38,675 nt of DNA. Origin: Caldilineaceae bacterium. GTDB taxonomy: Bacteria; Chloroflexota; Anaerolineae; Caldilineales; Caldilineaceae. Both the position numbers and the translations under genes were made by a program. The stretch lies in assembly GCA_020845455.1 (NCBI GenBank), contig JADLFO010000030.1:1-38675 (forward strand). The letters run 5' to 3'. The notes beneath the pieces were generated by a model. The model was not told where the DNA came from. It saw only the letters and a program-made list of their open reading frames with translations, and made no database searches. This document shows, piece after piece, positions 1-9,700 of this stretch (position 1 is the stretch's first letter; every line of letters starts with the position of its first letter).

Positions 1-1028
1 AGCACTTCCTGCGGAACCATCTGTACGGGCACGGGCGTGCTGGCATGGTGCAAGCCGATCACTTGCCAGCTATCGTCGCACACAGGCGAACCAGATGCTC
101 CGGGTTCGGTATCGGTCTGGTAGCGGATAAACTGCGGTGTGTCTCCGGGGCGCACGAAAAAGTTGTTGCGGATGGCATATTGCAGCGCCCCGCCGCCAGA
201 GTGCTGCACCAAGTTCACGCGGCTGCCGCGCACGAGGTTGGGTGGCTGGGCGATGATTGGGAGTGGGCTGCGGTCCGCAAGCTTATACGCTTCGGCCAAC
301 TCGACGACAGCATAGTCCAACTGCCGATTGAAAGCCAGCAAGCAGGCGCCGCGGCACTTGATCGGATCTCCGCCAATCTCCTGGTAGAAATCAAACCATG
401 CTTCGACACCACTCGCTTGGGCCTGAAGGTCGGCGGCGGCCGCCGGCGGCTCCCCGCGGTGAGCATCGCGTGCTTCAATGACATGATGATTTGTGATGAC
501 AACGCTGGGAGCGATGAGCCAGCCCGTCCCATACATGCCGCCTAGTTGCTGGACGCCATCGATGACACGCGGCACAGCCAAGCGCGCCACGCTGCGCGCA
601 GTACGCCTTGCCCCTTCCACAAAGGCGTATGCCAAACGATTGTCATGGGACCGACCAAAAATGAGGGCTTCTAGATCCTGAGTGGCTGGTATGATCTGAT
701 TCTGCACATCGCCGCCGTAGTACTCCGCCAAGAGGCGCTTGACCTTCTGGAGTCGCTCGGCGACCTCGCTTCCTGAGGGCACATACTCCAGTGCATTGTC
801 TGTCACGACAATGAGCGGCCGGGTACCTCCCTCGTCGGTGAGCCGGCCCAATTGCTCCAGCCCGCCGATCATGAGGTTCAGATCGGTCACCTTGTCCCCT
901 TCAGAACGGAGAAGTGCGACTGGCGGCAGACCTTGCAGCAGCGCGCTGCGGCTGTCGTACCGGTCCATTGACGGAATCTGAAGCAACGCTCGTCTGAACT
1001 CCTGCTGGATCTCGATAAATCCCGGCAT
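1..1028 (-). CDS. EAD-like domain + trypsin-like serine protease, 3' end outside window
   Basis: The gene reads on the minus strand from ATG at 1028 and stays open to the window edge (about 342 codons, C-terminus missing). A GAGGTG ribosome site lies just upstream. Residues ~4-103 form a helical domain with a PLIVVTDNAL motif that matches, block by block, a domain in each of the two neighbouring proteins; it looks like an effector-associated domain (EAD) of bacterial conflict systems. Residues ~160-335 are a chymotrypsin-fold protease: GTGW strand, TNHHV with catalytic His182, LDYAVVEL with Asp238, and GASGSP with catalytic Ser312, followed by a VIGLHHA strand. No signal peptide is visible, so it is probably cytoplasmic. 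In the known systems EADs act as homotypic adaptors that bring an effector to its trigger. By inference this protein is the protease effector of a three-gene cassette. The missing C-terminus could carry further domains. The protease call is firm; the EAD call rests on pattern matching by eye. Confidence 0.85.
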   Translation of the reverse strand, partial: MPGFIEIQQEFRRALLQIPSMDRYDSRSALLQGLPPVALLRSEGDKVTDLNLMIGGLEQLGRLTDEGGTRPLIVVTDNALEYVPSGSEVAERLQKVKRLLAEYYGGDVQNQIIPATQDLEALIFGRSHDNRLAYAFVEGARRTARSVARLAVPRVIDGVQQLGGMYGTGWLIAPSVVITNHHVIEARDAHRGEPPAAAADLQAQASGVEAWFDFYQEIGGDPIKCRGACLLAFNRQLDYAVVELAEAYKLADRSPLPIIAQPPNLVRGSRVNLVQHSGGGALQYAIRNNFFVRPGDTPQFIRYQTDTEPGASGSPVCDDSWQVIGLHHASTPVPVQMVPQEV

Positions 1029-1114
1029 ATCACACCTCGACGACCAGACGACCATATGAAACGCAGCAACGGCCATTTAGGATGAGATACGGCTCCTAGG
1101 GATGAGCAGCAACC

Positions 1115-2152
1115 TCACGCCTCGCTTTCAGTGCGGTACCGCTGTTCCAAGTCATCGCGCATGATCTGCAGTTCCTTGGCAAGGTCCGGGCTTTTCATAG
1201 AGGATAGAACATTGTCGAGCAAGATCAATAGAGGCCTTTCTCCGGCAAGTGAACCCGAATCGAGCGGGTCCATCACAGCAAGCTGATCGACAATTTCCGT
1301 GACATCGTCGAGAGCGTTGCCGGCATGGCGTGTCAGGTCCGCCGCTGGAATCCCGGTCAGCCAACGCGCGCGGGTCTTCACCTGTTCGACATCCGGGGCT
1401 TTCATCATGATTTCCACCAACTGCTGCCGCCACAGCCGATCGGAAACAACAGTGAGCAGCGCATCGCAACGCGTGCGGATATCCGTCAACGTATTTATGT
1501 CAATTGAACTGACGGCTGCCCCTGGGGGGAGTTCTTGTAACGTACTGAGCAAGGTAGCGACGAGATTCGCAAGCGAACCGGGCTGCATTTCAAGATGGGC
1601 CTTATCGCCGCTATACTTGAGGATGTCGAGCTTGATCAACCATCGATCGCTGTATAGACCGTAGTTGATCTCCTGATTGATTCCTCTCCAGTCCTCAGGC
1701 TGTTCTCCGCCGATCATCCAGTTCTCGCGCAGCCGATTACCGTAAAGGGCCATGAGCAACCGCACCCATGCCCGTATCTCATCGTCCAGCCGGTTTACGA
1801 ACTTCTCGAAGAACTCTGGATCGTCGAACCCCCGTGCTAAGCCTGTGAGCAAACATTCTGCAGCGCTATCGCCCATGACCAACTTGGTTGCAGACACAAG
1901 CCTGTTTAGGGTATCGACGTTCGGCGGCCCGATGAGGTATTGATCAAGGATCCGTTCAACGCTTTCACGTTGCTCCGGCTCCTGGTCGAGAAAACTCTTG
2001 AGCGACGGCACAAAGGAGTCGAGCCAGGCAAGCTTCTCATCCGGCAACTGTGGGCTCTCAGCGGGTGAGTTGGTGGGCAACTCCGCTGCCACCGCAGGCT
2101 GAGAAGCTGTCTCTGCGGAATTAGATGGCTGTATCGTGTGTGGACTTCCCAT
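1115..2152 (-). CDS. Unrecognised protein with C-terminal EAD-like domain
   Basis: I choose ATG 2152 (345 aa) because AAAGGGA lies about 8 bases upstream; an upstream in-frame ATG at 2215 lacks a convincing site. Residues ~20-235 are mostly helical and belong to no family I recognise. They contain several Trp-rich stretches (around WVRLLMALYGNRLRENWMIG) and no obvious catalytic motif. Residues ~239-341 match the N-terminal domain of the protease encoded downstream: a RARWLTGI block, DDVTEIVDQL, PLLILLDNVL and a final helix. That places an EAD-like adaptor at the C-terminus. The gene is codirectional with the protease gene 86 bases downstream and with the coiled-coil EAD gene upstream. It may be the sensor or a second effector that meets the protease through EAD-EAD contact (inference). 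Confidence 0.75.
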   Translation of the reverse strand: MGSPHTIQPSNSAETASQPAVAAELPTNSPAESPQLPDEKLAWLDSFVPSLKSFLDQEPEQRESVERILDQYLIGPPNVDTLNRLVSATKLVMGDSAAECLLTGLARGFDDPEFFEKFVNRLDDEIRAWVRLLMALYGNRLRENWMIGGEQPEDWRGINQEINYGLYSDRWLIKLDILKYSGDKAHLEMQPGSLANLVATLLSTLQELPPGAAVSSIDINTLTDIRTRCDALLTVVSDRLWRQQLVEIMMKAPDVEQVKTRARWLTGIPAADLTRHAGNALDDVTEIVDQLAVMDPLDSGSLAGERPLLILLDNVLSSMKSPDLAKELQIMRDDLEQRYRTESEA

Positions 2153-2301
2153 TGAAGGATCCCTTTCTGGCCGCGCTGAGAACAGCAGGCCACAACACGA
2201 CAATACCCACAACACTATGTCTCAAACTTATCACAGGGGCTCAAGCCGGCGATATAAACAGGCATACGGCACAGCACATGTAGCCATTCTTGAGAGGGCT
2301 T

Positions 2302-3420
2302 CTAACTTGGTTTTACCGTCAACCCTATGTTCAAGGCCGTGATACGCTCTTCGATTTGCTTGCGGAGACATTGCCGGGCCTCCGTCCAGGACCTTACAAG
2401 GCGATCGACGGCTGTCTTCAGCGCCTCAAGCGCCTTTTTCAGCTCCTGCATTTCATATTCAGCACCCACCTGCATTACAGTCCGCGCATCTATTTCCGCT
2501 TGCTGCAGATAGGTCTTGTGCGCCGCGCTTCGCTTGGCTGGATCGAGCATTTCCAGGCCCTCTATCCAGTTTTCTAATTGGTCTTGTTTGCGTGCCTCAT
2601 CCACATCGCGGGCTATTCTTCTGAGCGAAACTAGATACTGGTGCGGGAAGCGTTCTTTTTTGAGTTCATACTCATCACACCACTCGACATAGTCGTGAAG
2701 CAGATCAGAAGCCGTAACATATGCTTTCATGCACTCGTAAGCCGCTTCATACTTCTTAATCAGGGCTTCGACCTCGACAACCTCCCGCTTGGCAAATTTG
2801 ATAAGGGCAGATAATTCGCTGATTCTCTTTTTGCGTTCGTCAATTTCTTTCTTCCATACTTCCTCGTCCTTGGTTGCGTCCAAGCGGCGTTTCTGCTTCG
2901 GTTCGATTCTGAACGAATCGAACCGTGTGGGCTTCGCCGCCAGAATCTTGCTTCCTCCCTTCTCCTTAGTATCTGTGCCTCCCGCGGGGTTGCCTATGAA
3001 CTGACGAGAGATGGCGTAATTCCGCTTCAGTTCCTCACGAATCTTGCGCAGTTCGGTGCCCGTTTCAAATTTATCCGCCTCAGCCGCGATGCGCTCGACG
3101 AAGACCAGCAGGGCATACTCGCCGGTCTCGACCGACTGACCGAGCCAATCCAGGTGCCTGACGATATTCCAGAGATCGGTATCTTTATCGTGCTCATCAC
3201 GCCGGCAATTATCGCTCATGTTGCCAAGCCAACTGCTACGAGTCTCAAAGGAATTGGATCTTGGGGATTCCTTGATTTTTGCCACGAGATCGCTTAGCAG
3301 CTTCTCGTGCTGCTGCACAGAGGAGGGCCGTGTAATTGTCCCTTTGACAAACTGGGGAGTACTCGATGGCCTCACAAAAGGCCCGCGAGGGCCGAACGGA
3401 GGCTGGCGGCTATCGGCCAT
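2302..3420 (-). CDS. EAD-like domain protein with long coiled coil
   Basis: ATG 3420 is preferred (372 aa): GAGGG sits 5 bases upstream, while the earlier ATGs at 3441 and 3438 lack one. Residues ~1-35 are Pro-rich and probably disordered. Residues ~36-135 repeat the EAD-like pattern of the two neighbouring genes (SSWLGN, TDLWNIVRHLDWLG, YALLVFVERI, then GTELRKIREELK). Residues ~175-275 are Lys/Glu-rich and heptad-like, a probable coiled coil; the rest is also helical. There is no enzyme motif, signal peptide or membrane segment. It could be the scaffold that oligomerises the system (inference). The base composition is visibly more AT-rich than in the glucan synthase gene, with many AAA/GAA/TTT codons, consistent with acquisition by transfer. 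It is first of the three codirectional genes. Confidence 0.75.
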   Translation of the reverse strand: MADSRQPPFGPRGPFVRPSSTPQFVKGTITRPSSVQQHEKLLSDLVAKIKESPRSNSFETRSSWLGNMSDNCRRDEHDKDTDLWNIVRHLDWLGQSVETGEYALLVFVERIAAEADKFETGTELRKIREELKRNYAISRQFIGNPAGGTDTKEKGGSKILAAKPTRFDSFRIEPKQKRRLDATKDEEVWKKEIDERKKRISELSALIKFAKREVVEVEALIKKYEAAYECMKAYVTASDLLHDYVEWCDEYELKKERFPHQYLVSLRRIARDVDEARKQDQLENWIEGLEMLDPAKRSAAHKTYLQQAEIDARTVMQVGAEYEMQELKKALEALKTAVDRLVRSWTEARQCLRKQIEERITALNIGLTVKPS

Positions 3421-3775
3421 AGTTCCCTCACTTGGCATCAATCACGCATAGAATACGACTTTCCTGGGTATGGATAGGTATGCCGCTGATCGGCCAAGTA
3501 GGCACAGGCACGCAAACTGATCGGTCCTCGGCGAATACCAGCAGCGACCAGAGGGCAGGTATCGAAATTGAAGGATATGAGGAATGATCTGGTGCAGCAT
3601 CGAGGCCGCCTCACACCAAACGAAGAAGACGGCTATCCGATGTCTCATTATCGCGCCAAAAGACCCCATCCGTATAGGGTCAGATGTCACTAGCTACGAC
3701 ATCACCGGCGCTCCCGCCAAGATGGGTCACAAGGGTGGCATTCGCCGGTCGATCTCTGTAGCAAAGTACGCTCTA
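3421..3775. other. Gene-free region between glucan synthase and EAD cassette
   Basis: About 355 bases with no supported gene. An 82-codon minus-strand frame (3442-3690) has no recognisable motif and no convincing ribosome site, so I do not call it. The region must contain the promoter of the EAD genes if they are not read through from the glucan synthase gene. I see only a weak TATTCT-like -10 near 3450 on the minus strand, without a good -35. The composition changes here, from the GC-rich gene on the right to the more AT-rich cassette on the left. Confidence 0.5.
3658..3681 (-). terminator. Weak terminator-like hairpin after glucan synthase
   Basis: Read on the minus strand, GACCC and GGGTC pair around a 10-base loop and are followed by TTTT. 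The stem is only 5 bp, so this is a weak candidate terminator about 95 bases past the stop codon of the glucan synthase. Confidence 0.25.
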
Positions 3776-6700
3776 TCAATCGGCGCTATCGGCGCGGCGC
3801 AGCACCACGCACACCTGATGCTCCTGGCCGTCGTCTACCAGCGGCACACGGCCGGAGGACAGCGGCTGCCCATCCAGCGAGACGGTTGTGTCCCCGCGCT
3901 GCACGCCGTCGGGGTTCTCCACCGTAAAACGGTAGCAGGTGCGGCCCAGGCGATAGGTCAGTTTAAAGCCGGGCCAGTGCGCCGGGATGCACGGCTCCAG
4001 CCAGAGTGACTGCGCGTCGCGGCGCAGCCCCAAGATCGCCTCGACCCCCAGCCGGTACATCCAGCCGCTGGACCCCGTGTACCACGTCCAGCCGCCGCGG
4101 CCCACATGCGGCGCGACGCCGTAGACATCCGCCGAGATCACATAGGGTTCAACCTTGTAGACCCCAGCCTTGACCGCGCTGTCGGCGCGGGTGATGGGGT
4201 TGATCAGTTGGAACAGCGACTGCGCCAGGTCGCCGTCGCCCAGTTCAGTCCAGGCCCAAATGCTCCACAGCGCGGCATGGGTATATTGCCCGCCGTTTTC
4301 ACGCACACCCGGCGGATAGCCCTTGATATAGCCGGGGTCGCGGCGCGTCTTGTTAATGGGCGGGGTAAAGAGCAAGATCAGGCGCGCATCTTCCTTAACC
4401 AGATTGGCGCGCACCGCCTCCATGGCCTGCCGGGCGCGCGCGGGTTCAGCCGCGCCCGACAGCACCGACCACGACTGCGCGATCGAGTCGATCCTACATT
4501 CCTGGTTTTGCGCCGACCCCAGGGGCGAGCCGTCGTCGTAATAGGCGCGCAGATACCACTGGCCGTCCCAAGCATGCGCGGCGAGCGCCTGGCACAGCTT
4601 CTCCGCCTGGTCGCGCAGCCGCTCGGCATCCCGGCCGCGCCCCAGCGACTCGGCGACATCGGCAAAGGCCTTGGCTGTGGCATAGATGAACCAGCCCAGC
4701 CATACGCTCTCCCCCTGGCCTTCGACCCCCACGCGGTTCATACCGTCGTTCCAGTCGCCCGTGCCCATCAGCGGCAGCCCGTGAGGACCCTGCGTGATCC
4801 CCTTGGCAAAGGCGCGCAGACAGTGCTCATAGAGCGTTGCCGTCTGGTCGCTGGTCTGATACTCGGCGTAACGCTCCTCCTCGTCGGGGCGCAGCGGGTC
4901 GCCCCGCAGAAAGGGGATCGTCTCGTCAAGCACGCCGTGGTCGCCGGTGGCGGCAACATAGTGCGCCGTAACATAGGGCAGCCAGAGCAGGTCGTCGCTG
5001 ATGCGGGTACGCACGCCGTGGCCGCCGGGCGGATGCCACCAGTGCAGCACATCGCCGGCCTCAAACTGATGGCGGGCGGCGCGCAGCAGTTGCGCCCGCA
5101 CGATGTCGGGCCGCGCGTAGATCAGCGCCAGCACATCCTGAAGCTGGTCACGGAAGCCATAGGCCCCGCTGGACTGATAGAGCGCCGAACGTCCCCAGAT
5201 GCGGCAGGCCAGCGCCTGATAGGGCAGCCACCGATTGAGCAGCAGGTCCATGCTCGGCTCCGGCGTCTGCACCTGCACCGTGCCCAGCACCTCCTGCCAA
5301 GTAGTCGCCGTGGCCTGCCACGCCGCCTCGGCCGCGTCGAGCGTGCAGTAGCGCTTCACCAGATCATGAGCCTCCTCTGCGTCTCGGCCCTGGCCCAATA
5401 CAAAGAGCAATTCCTGCTCGACCCCCGCTTCACCGGCCCCTTCTGCGTCGCCCCCTTCATCGGCAGAGGCGAGGTCCACATGGACTTGCAGCACGGCGCA
5501 TGGGTCTTGCCCCGGCTGCACTTGGTTGCTCAGCCCCACGCGGCGCAGCGCCGCCGGGTGGGCATAGTCGCCGTTGCGCCCCAAGAACTCGGTGCGGTCG
5601 GCGCTGAAGCCGTGGATGGGCTTGTCGGCAGCCACAAACGCACAGCGGGCCGCGAACTCGGTCTGATAGGGGTTGGTCGCTAACAGCACAGGCGACCCTG
5701 ACCCGCTCACCTCCGGCAAGATCATGGCTTGGCTCAAGGTGCGGTTGACCCCCAACACCCACTCGGCATAGAAGGTCAGGGTGATACGCCGCCCGCGCCC
5801 CAGTTGGTTGCGCAGCCGCACGCGCACGAATTTCAGCGGCGCATCCGGCGCGACATAGAGCCGCACCTCCTGGGCGACGCCGTGCGAATGGTGTTCATAG
5901 CTGGTGTAGCCGGGGCCGTGGCGCACCACATAGGGGGTCGGCGCGGGCGCAGGCAAGGGCAGCGGCGACCAGACCTGGCCCGTCTCCTCGTCGCGCAGAT
6001 AGAGCGCCTCGGACGGCAGGTCGCTGACCGGGTCGTTGCGCCAGGTCGTGAGACGGTTCTCGCCGCTGTTGACCGCCCAGCTATAGCCGCCGCCGCTCTC
6101 CGAGGCCAGGAAGCCAAAGTCCGGGTTGGCGATCACATTGATCCAAGGCGCGGGCGTCATCGCGTCCGGCTCCAAATAGGCGATGTATTCGCGGCCATCC
6201 GGGCTAAACCCGCCCCAGCCGTTGTCAAAGTGCAGATCCTGCGGCCGCGCCGGCGGCGGCATCGGGCCATCGTTGGCCTCCGGCGGCAGCGCGGTGATCA
6301 GGTCGGGCAATGGGTTCGGGGCCGCGGCCAGACGTCCCAGTTGCGCTTCGAGCGTCCCTTGTTCGGCGTTCAGGGCCACGCGCGCCACCGACTGCAAAAG
6401 GATGTATTCCTCTGGGCGCATCTGATCGCGGCGCACGAGGAAGATGCCGCCGCGCTGGTTGAGCGTCTGGTCAACCTCCATGCGCTGCAGCAGCCGCCAG
6501 ATCGCCCCATGCACGGCTTGGCCGTAATTGCTTTCTTCCTCGTTGACGATCACCAGGTCGATCATCAGCCCGCGCCGCCGCCAATAGGTGTGGGCCTGGA
6601 TGAGCCGGCGCAGCAGCGCGCCCTGCTCGGCCTGGCGCAACTGGAGCAGCAGGATCGGATAGTCGCCGGAGATGCCAAACGACCAGAGCGACGGCTGACC

Positions 6701-9700
6701 CAGGCGGTTCTGCGCCAAGGTCGCCGGGTCGGCGCGGCCTGCGGCATGAGGATAGAAGAGCAGCGAGAGCATCTGGTCAAAGGCCGCCAGGTCATCGGCG
6801 GTCAAGTCCTGCTCGCGCCACATCTGGTCGGCTTGGCTGCGCGCCGCGGCAAAGGCCAGCGTGACACTCGTCCAAGTCTGGAAGCGCGCCAACAGGCTCT
6901 GGACCTCCTGCCGGGTCTCGCCCGCCACGGTCACAAACGCTAGCTCCACCATGCTGTGCGGCGCGATCTCAACCTCCTCGCCCAAGGCCATAACCGGGTC
7001 CAGCGTCGCGCCCGCCGTGCCGCTCAACCAATCCGCCCCGGTGAGTGCGTCCGGACGCCGCGCCGTGCGCCCGCGCCCCAGGAACCGGGCGCGGTCACTT
7101 TCATACGCGCCCGCCGGTCGAGCCGTCTCGGAGGTGAGCGCGTGCGCCATAAATGGCGGATGCTCGTCGCCGGAGCGCGGCCGCCGCCGGAACAACAGCG
7201 CGTTCAACTGGGGCAGGTATTCGCTTTCGACAAAGAGCTTGGCAAAGGCCTGGTGGCGGGCGTCGGCGACCCCGTCCCCCAACACGACCTCGGCATAGCT
7301 GGTCACGCGCAGCCGCTGCGTTTCTTCGCCGCTGTTGGTCAGCGTGATACGCCGGACCTCCACATCGGCGTCGGGCGCGACCGTCACCTCCATCTGCACG
7401 CCCAGCGGGCCGCGACGGTGGCGGAATTCGGCCATGTGCGGGTAGAAGAAAACCTCCTCGCCTTCGGCCGCAGCGCCCACCGGCTGCCGGCCCACCGACC
7501 ACAGTTCACCGGTCGCCATGTCCTGCACATAAACCCACAGCCCCCAGTCGTCCAGCGTAGGGTCAGGCCGCCAGCGGGTGAGCGCCAGCTTGTTCCAGGT
7601 GCTAAAGCCCGCACCGCTGTTGGTGATCAGCGTCGTAAAACGCCCATTGGCGAGCAGATGGGCCAGCGGCAGCGGCGAGTCGAGCGGCACGCGCCACGGC
7701 GGCACGCTCGGTGCGGGCGTCCCCAAATGCAGCGGGGCCGTCGCCTGCGTCTCGGTTAGGGCGTCGACCGTAGGCGCATGGGGAACCTGCTCCTGCAGCA
7801 GCAGTTCCACACTTTCGATGGCCGGGTCGGCGTGGAAGCGCGCCACCATGCGATCATCCTGCAGATAGTTGGCGAGCGCCAGCAGGATCATGCCTTGATG
7901 GTGCGCCATATAGGAGCGCACCATGCCCTTCTTTTGCCCAAGCGGCAGCCGCCGCTCCGTGTAGTCGATCGCTTCATAAAGCCCATAGCGCCCCTGCGCC
8001 TGCTCGGCCTGAAGACGGCTCAGGTTCTGCAGCACCGCTTCAGGCGCAAGCCCCACAGCCAGCAGCGAGGCATAGGGCGCGATCACCAGGTCTTCGTCCA
8101 GCCCGCGTTTCAACCCCAGCCCCGGCACGCCAAAGGCGCGGTATTGATAGTTGAGCGCGATATCGAACTGATAGAAGCCCGACTCCGACACGCCCCAGGG
8201 GACATGGTGGTCATGGCCGTGGCGGCGCTGCCGCGCCACAGCGGCCACGCAGCTTTCATGCAGCAGCGTGCCGGGGTAGCCGCGCGCCAGCAGCAGCGGC
8301 ATCAGATATTCAAACATCGTGCCGCTCCAGGAGAGCAAGACGGGCTGCCCCTGCAGCGTGGTAAAGGGGCGGCCCATGTGCAGCCAATGGCTCTGCGGCA
8401 CATCCCCCTTGGCGATGGCGAGCAAGCTCGCCAGCCGCGCCTCCGACGCCAACAGGTCGTAGTAGTTAGCGTCGTAGCGGGCGGCGGCGGCGTTGTAGCC
8501 GATATAGAACAGTTTGCGCTGCGCGTCGAAGAGGAACGAAAAATCCATCTCCGCTACGATGCTCGCCGCATCCTTTGCGATCGCCGCCAGCTCGGTCAGC
8601 AGGCTATGCACCGCCGTATGGCTGGTGCGCAGCGTCTCCACCAACTGCGCGCTCCATGAGACAGCGTCCGCCAGCGCGCTCTGGGTCGGCGCGTCGGTGG
8701 CCATAGCCTGATCCTTGGCATGGGTGGCGAGCGTCTGCAGGGCGGCGTGAAGCTGCTGCGCCTGCGCCAGCGCATCGCCATAGCCGGCCTCGGCCTCGCC
8801 CAGCGACGGGTTGGCGGGCAGGCGGCGGCGCAGCAGCTTCCAAGGGCGCAACACAGGCGCGGGCAGCGCATCGCCTTCCAGCAGATGGGGCGGGTGATGC
8901 ACGATCATCTGCACCGGAGCCAGCAAGCCGAGTTCATGCTGGAAGTTGGTCAATTGGCGATGGAGCATGACGCTGTAGGTATGCAGGGTATGCAGCCGCT
9001 CGCTGCCCAGCGCTTCAGGGTGCGCGTCGACAAAGGCCAGGATCGCCTGGTCAAGCTGGGGGCGCGCCTCCTGGATCAGACTGTCCACCAGCGCCGGCCA
9101 CTGCTGCGGCTGATCATGGGCCGCGTCGACGGTCGTCTGCCACTGGTCTATCTGCTGGAGCAAGGCGCGGCGCGCCGCCTGGGCCGGCTCGGCCTCTTCC
9201 CCTTCCTCGTCACCCACGGCTTGGACTTCGCCGACCAAGAGCGCCAGCGCATCGCCCAACCCCTGCCACAGTTCCCAGCGCAGCAAGGGCCGGCGCGGGA
9301 GTTCAAGACACCCCTGCCGGAGCGCCACCAGAGCCGCGGCCAGGTTGCCGCTGTCCACCGTCGAGACATAGGCCGGGGTCAAGGTCGTGAGCGTTTGCGT
9401 ATCAAACCAGTTGAGGAGATGCCCGCGGTGATGCTCAAGCTGCGCCAAGGTGTCGAAGGCCGAACGCAGACGCAGCGCCAAGTTAACGCCGTTGATATAG
9501 CCAAGATCATGGGCGGCCAGCGCCGCCGCCAGATACAGCCCCACGTTGGTGGGCGAGGTGCGGTGCGCCACCACCCCCTTGGGCGATTCCTGAAAATGAT
9601 CCGGCGGGAGCCAGTGGTCGTCCGGCCCTACAAACTGCTCATAGAAAAGCCATGTACGCCGGGCCAGCGTCCGCAACTGCTGGAGTTCCTGCGCGCTGGG

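Noticed and set aside
45-545. 166-codon plus-strand open frame
   Set aside because: The minus-strand frame over the same bases encodes a protease with a full catalytic triad, so this is its antisense shadow.
3442-3690. 82-codon minus-strand open frame before the EAD cassette
   Set aside because: No motif, no convincing ribosome site and an odd composition; not called as a gene.
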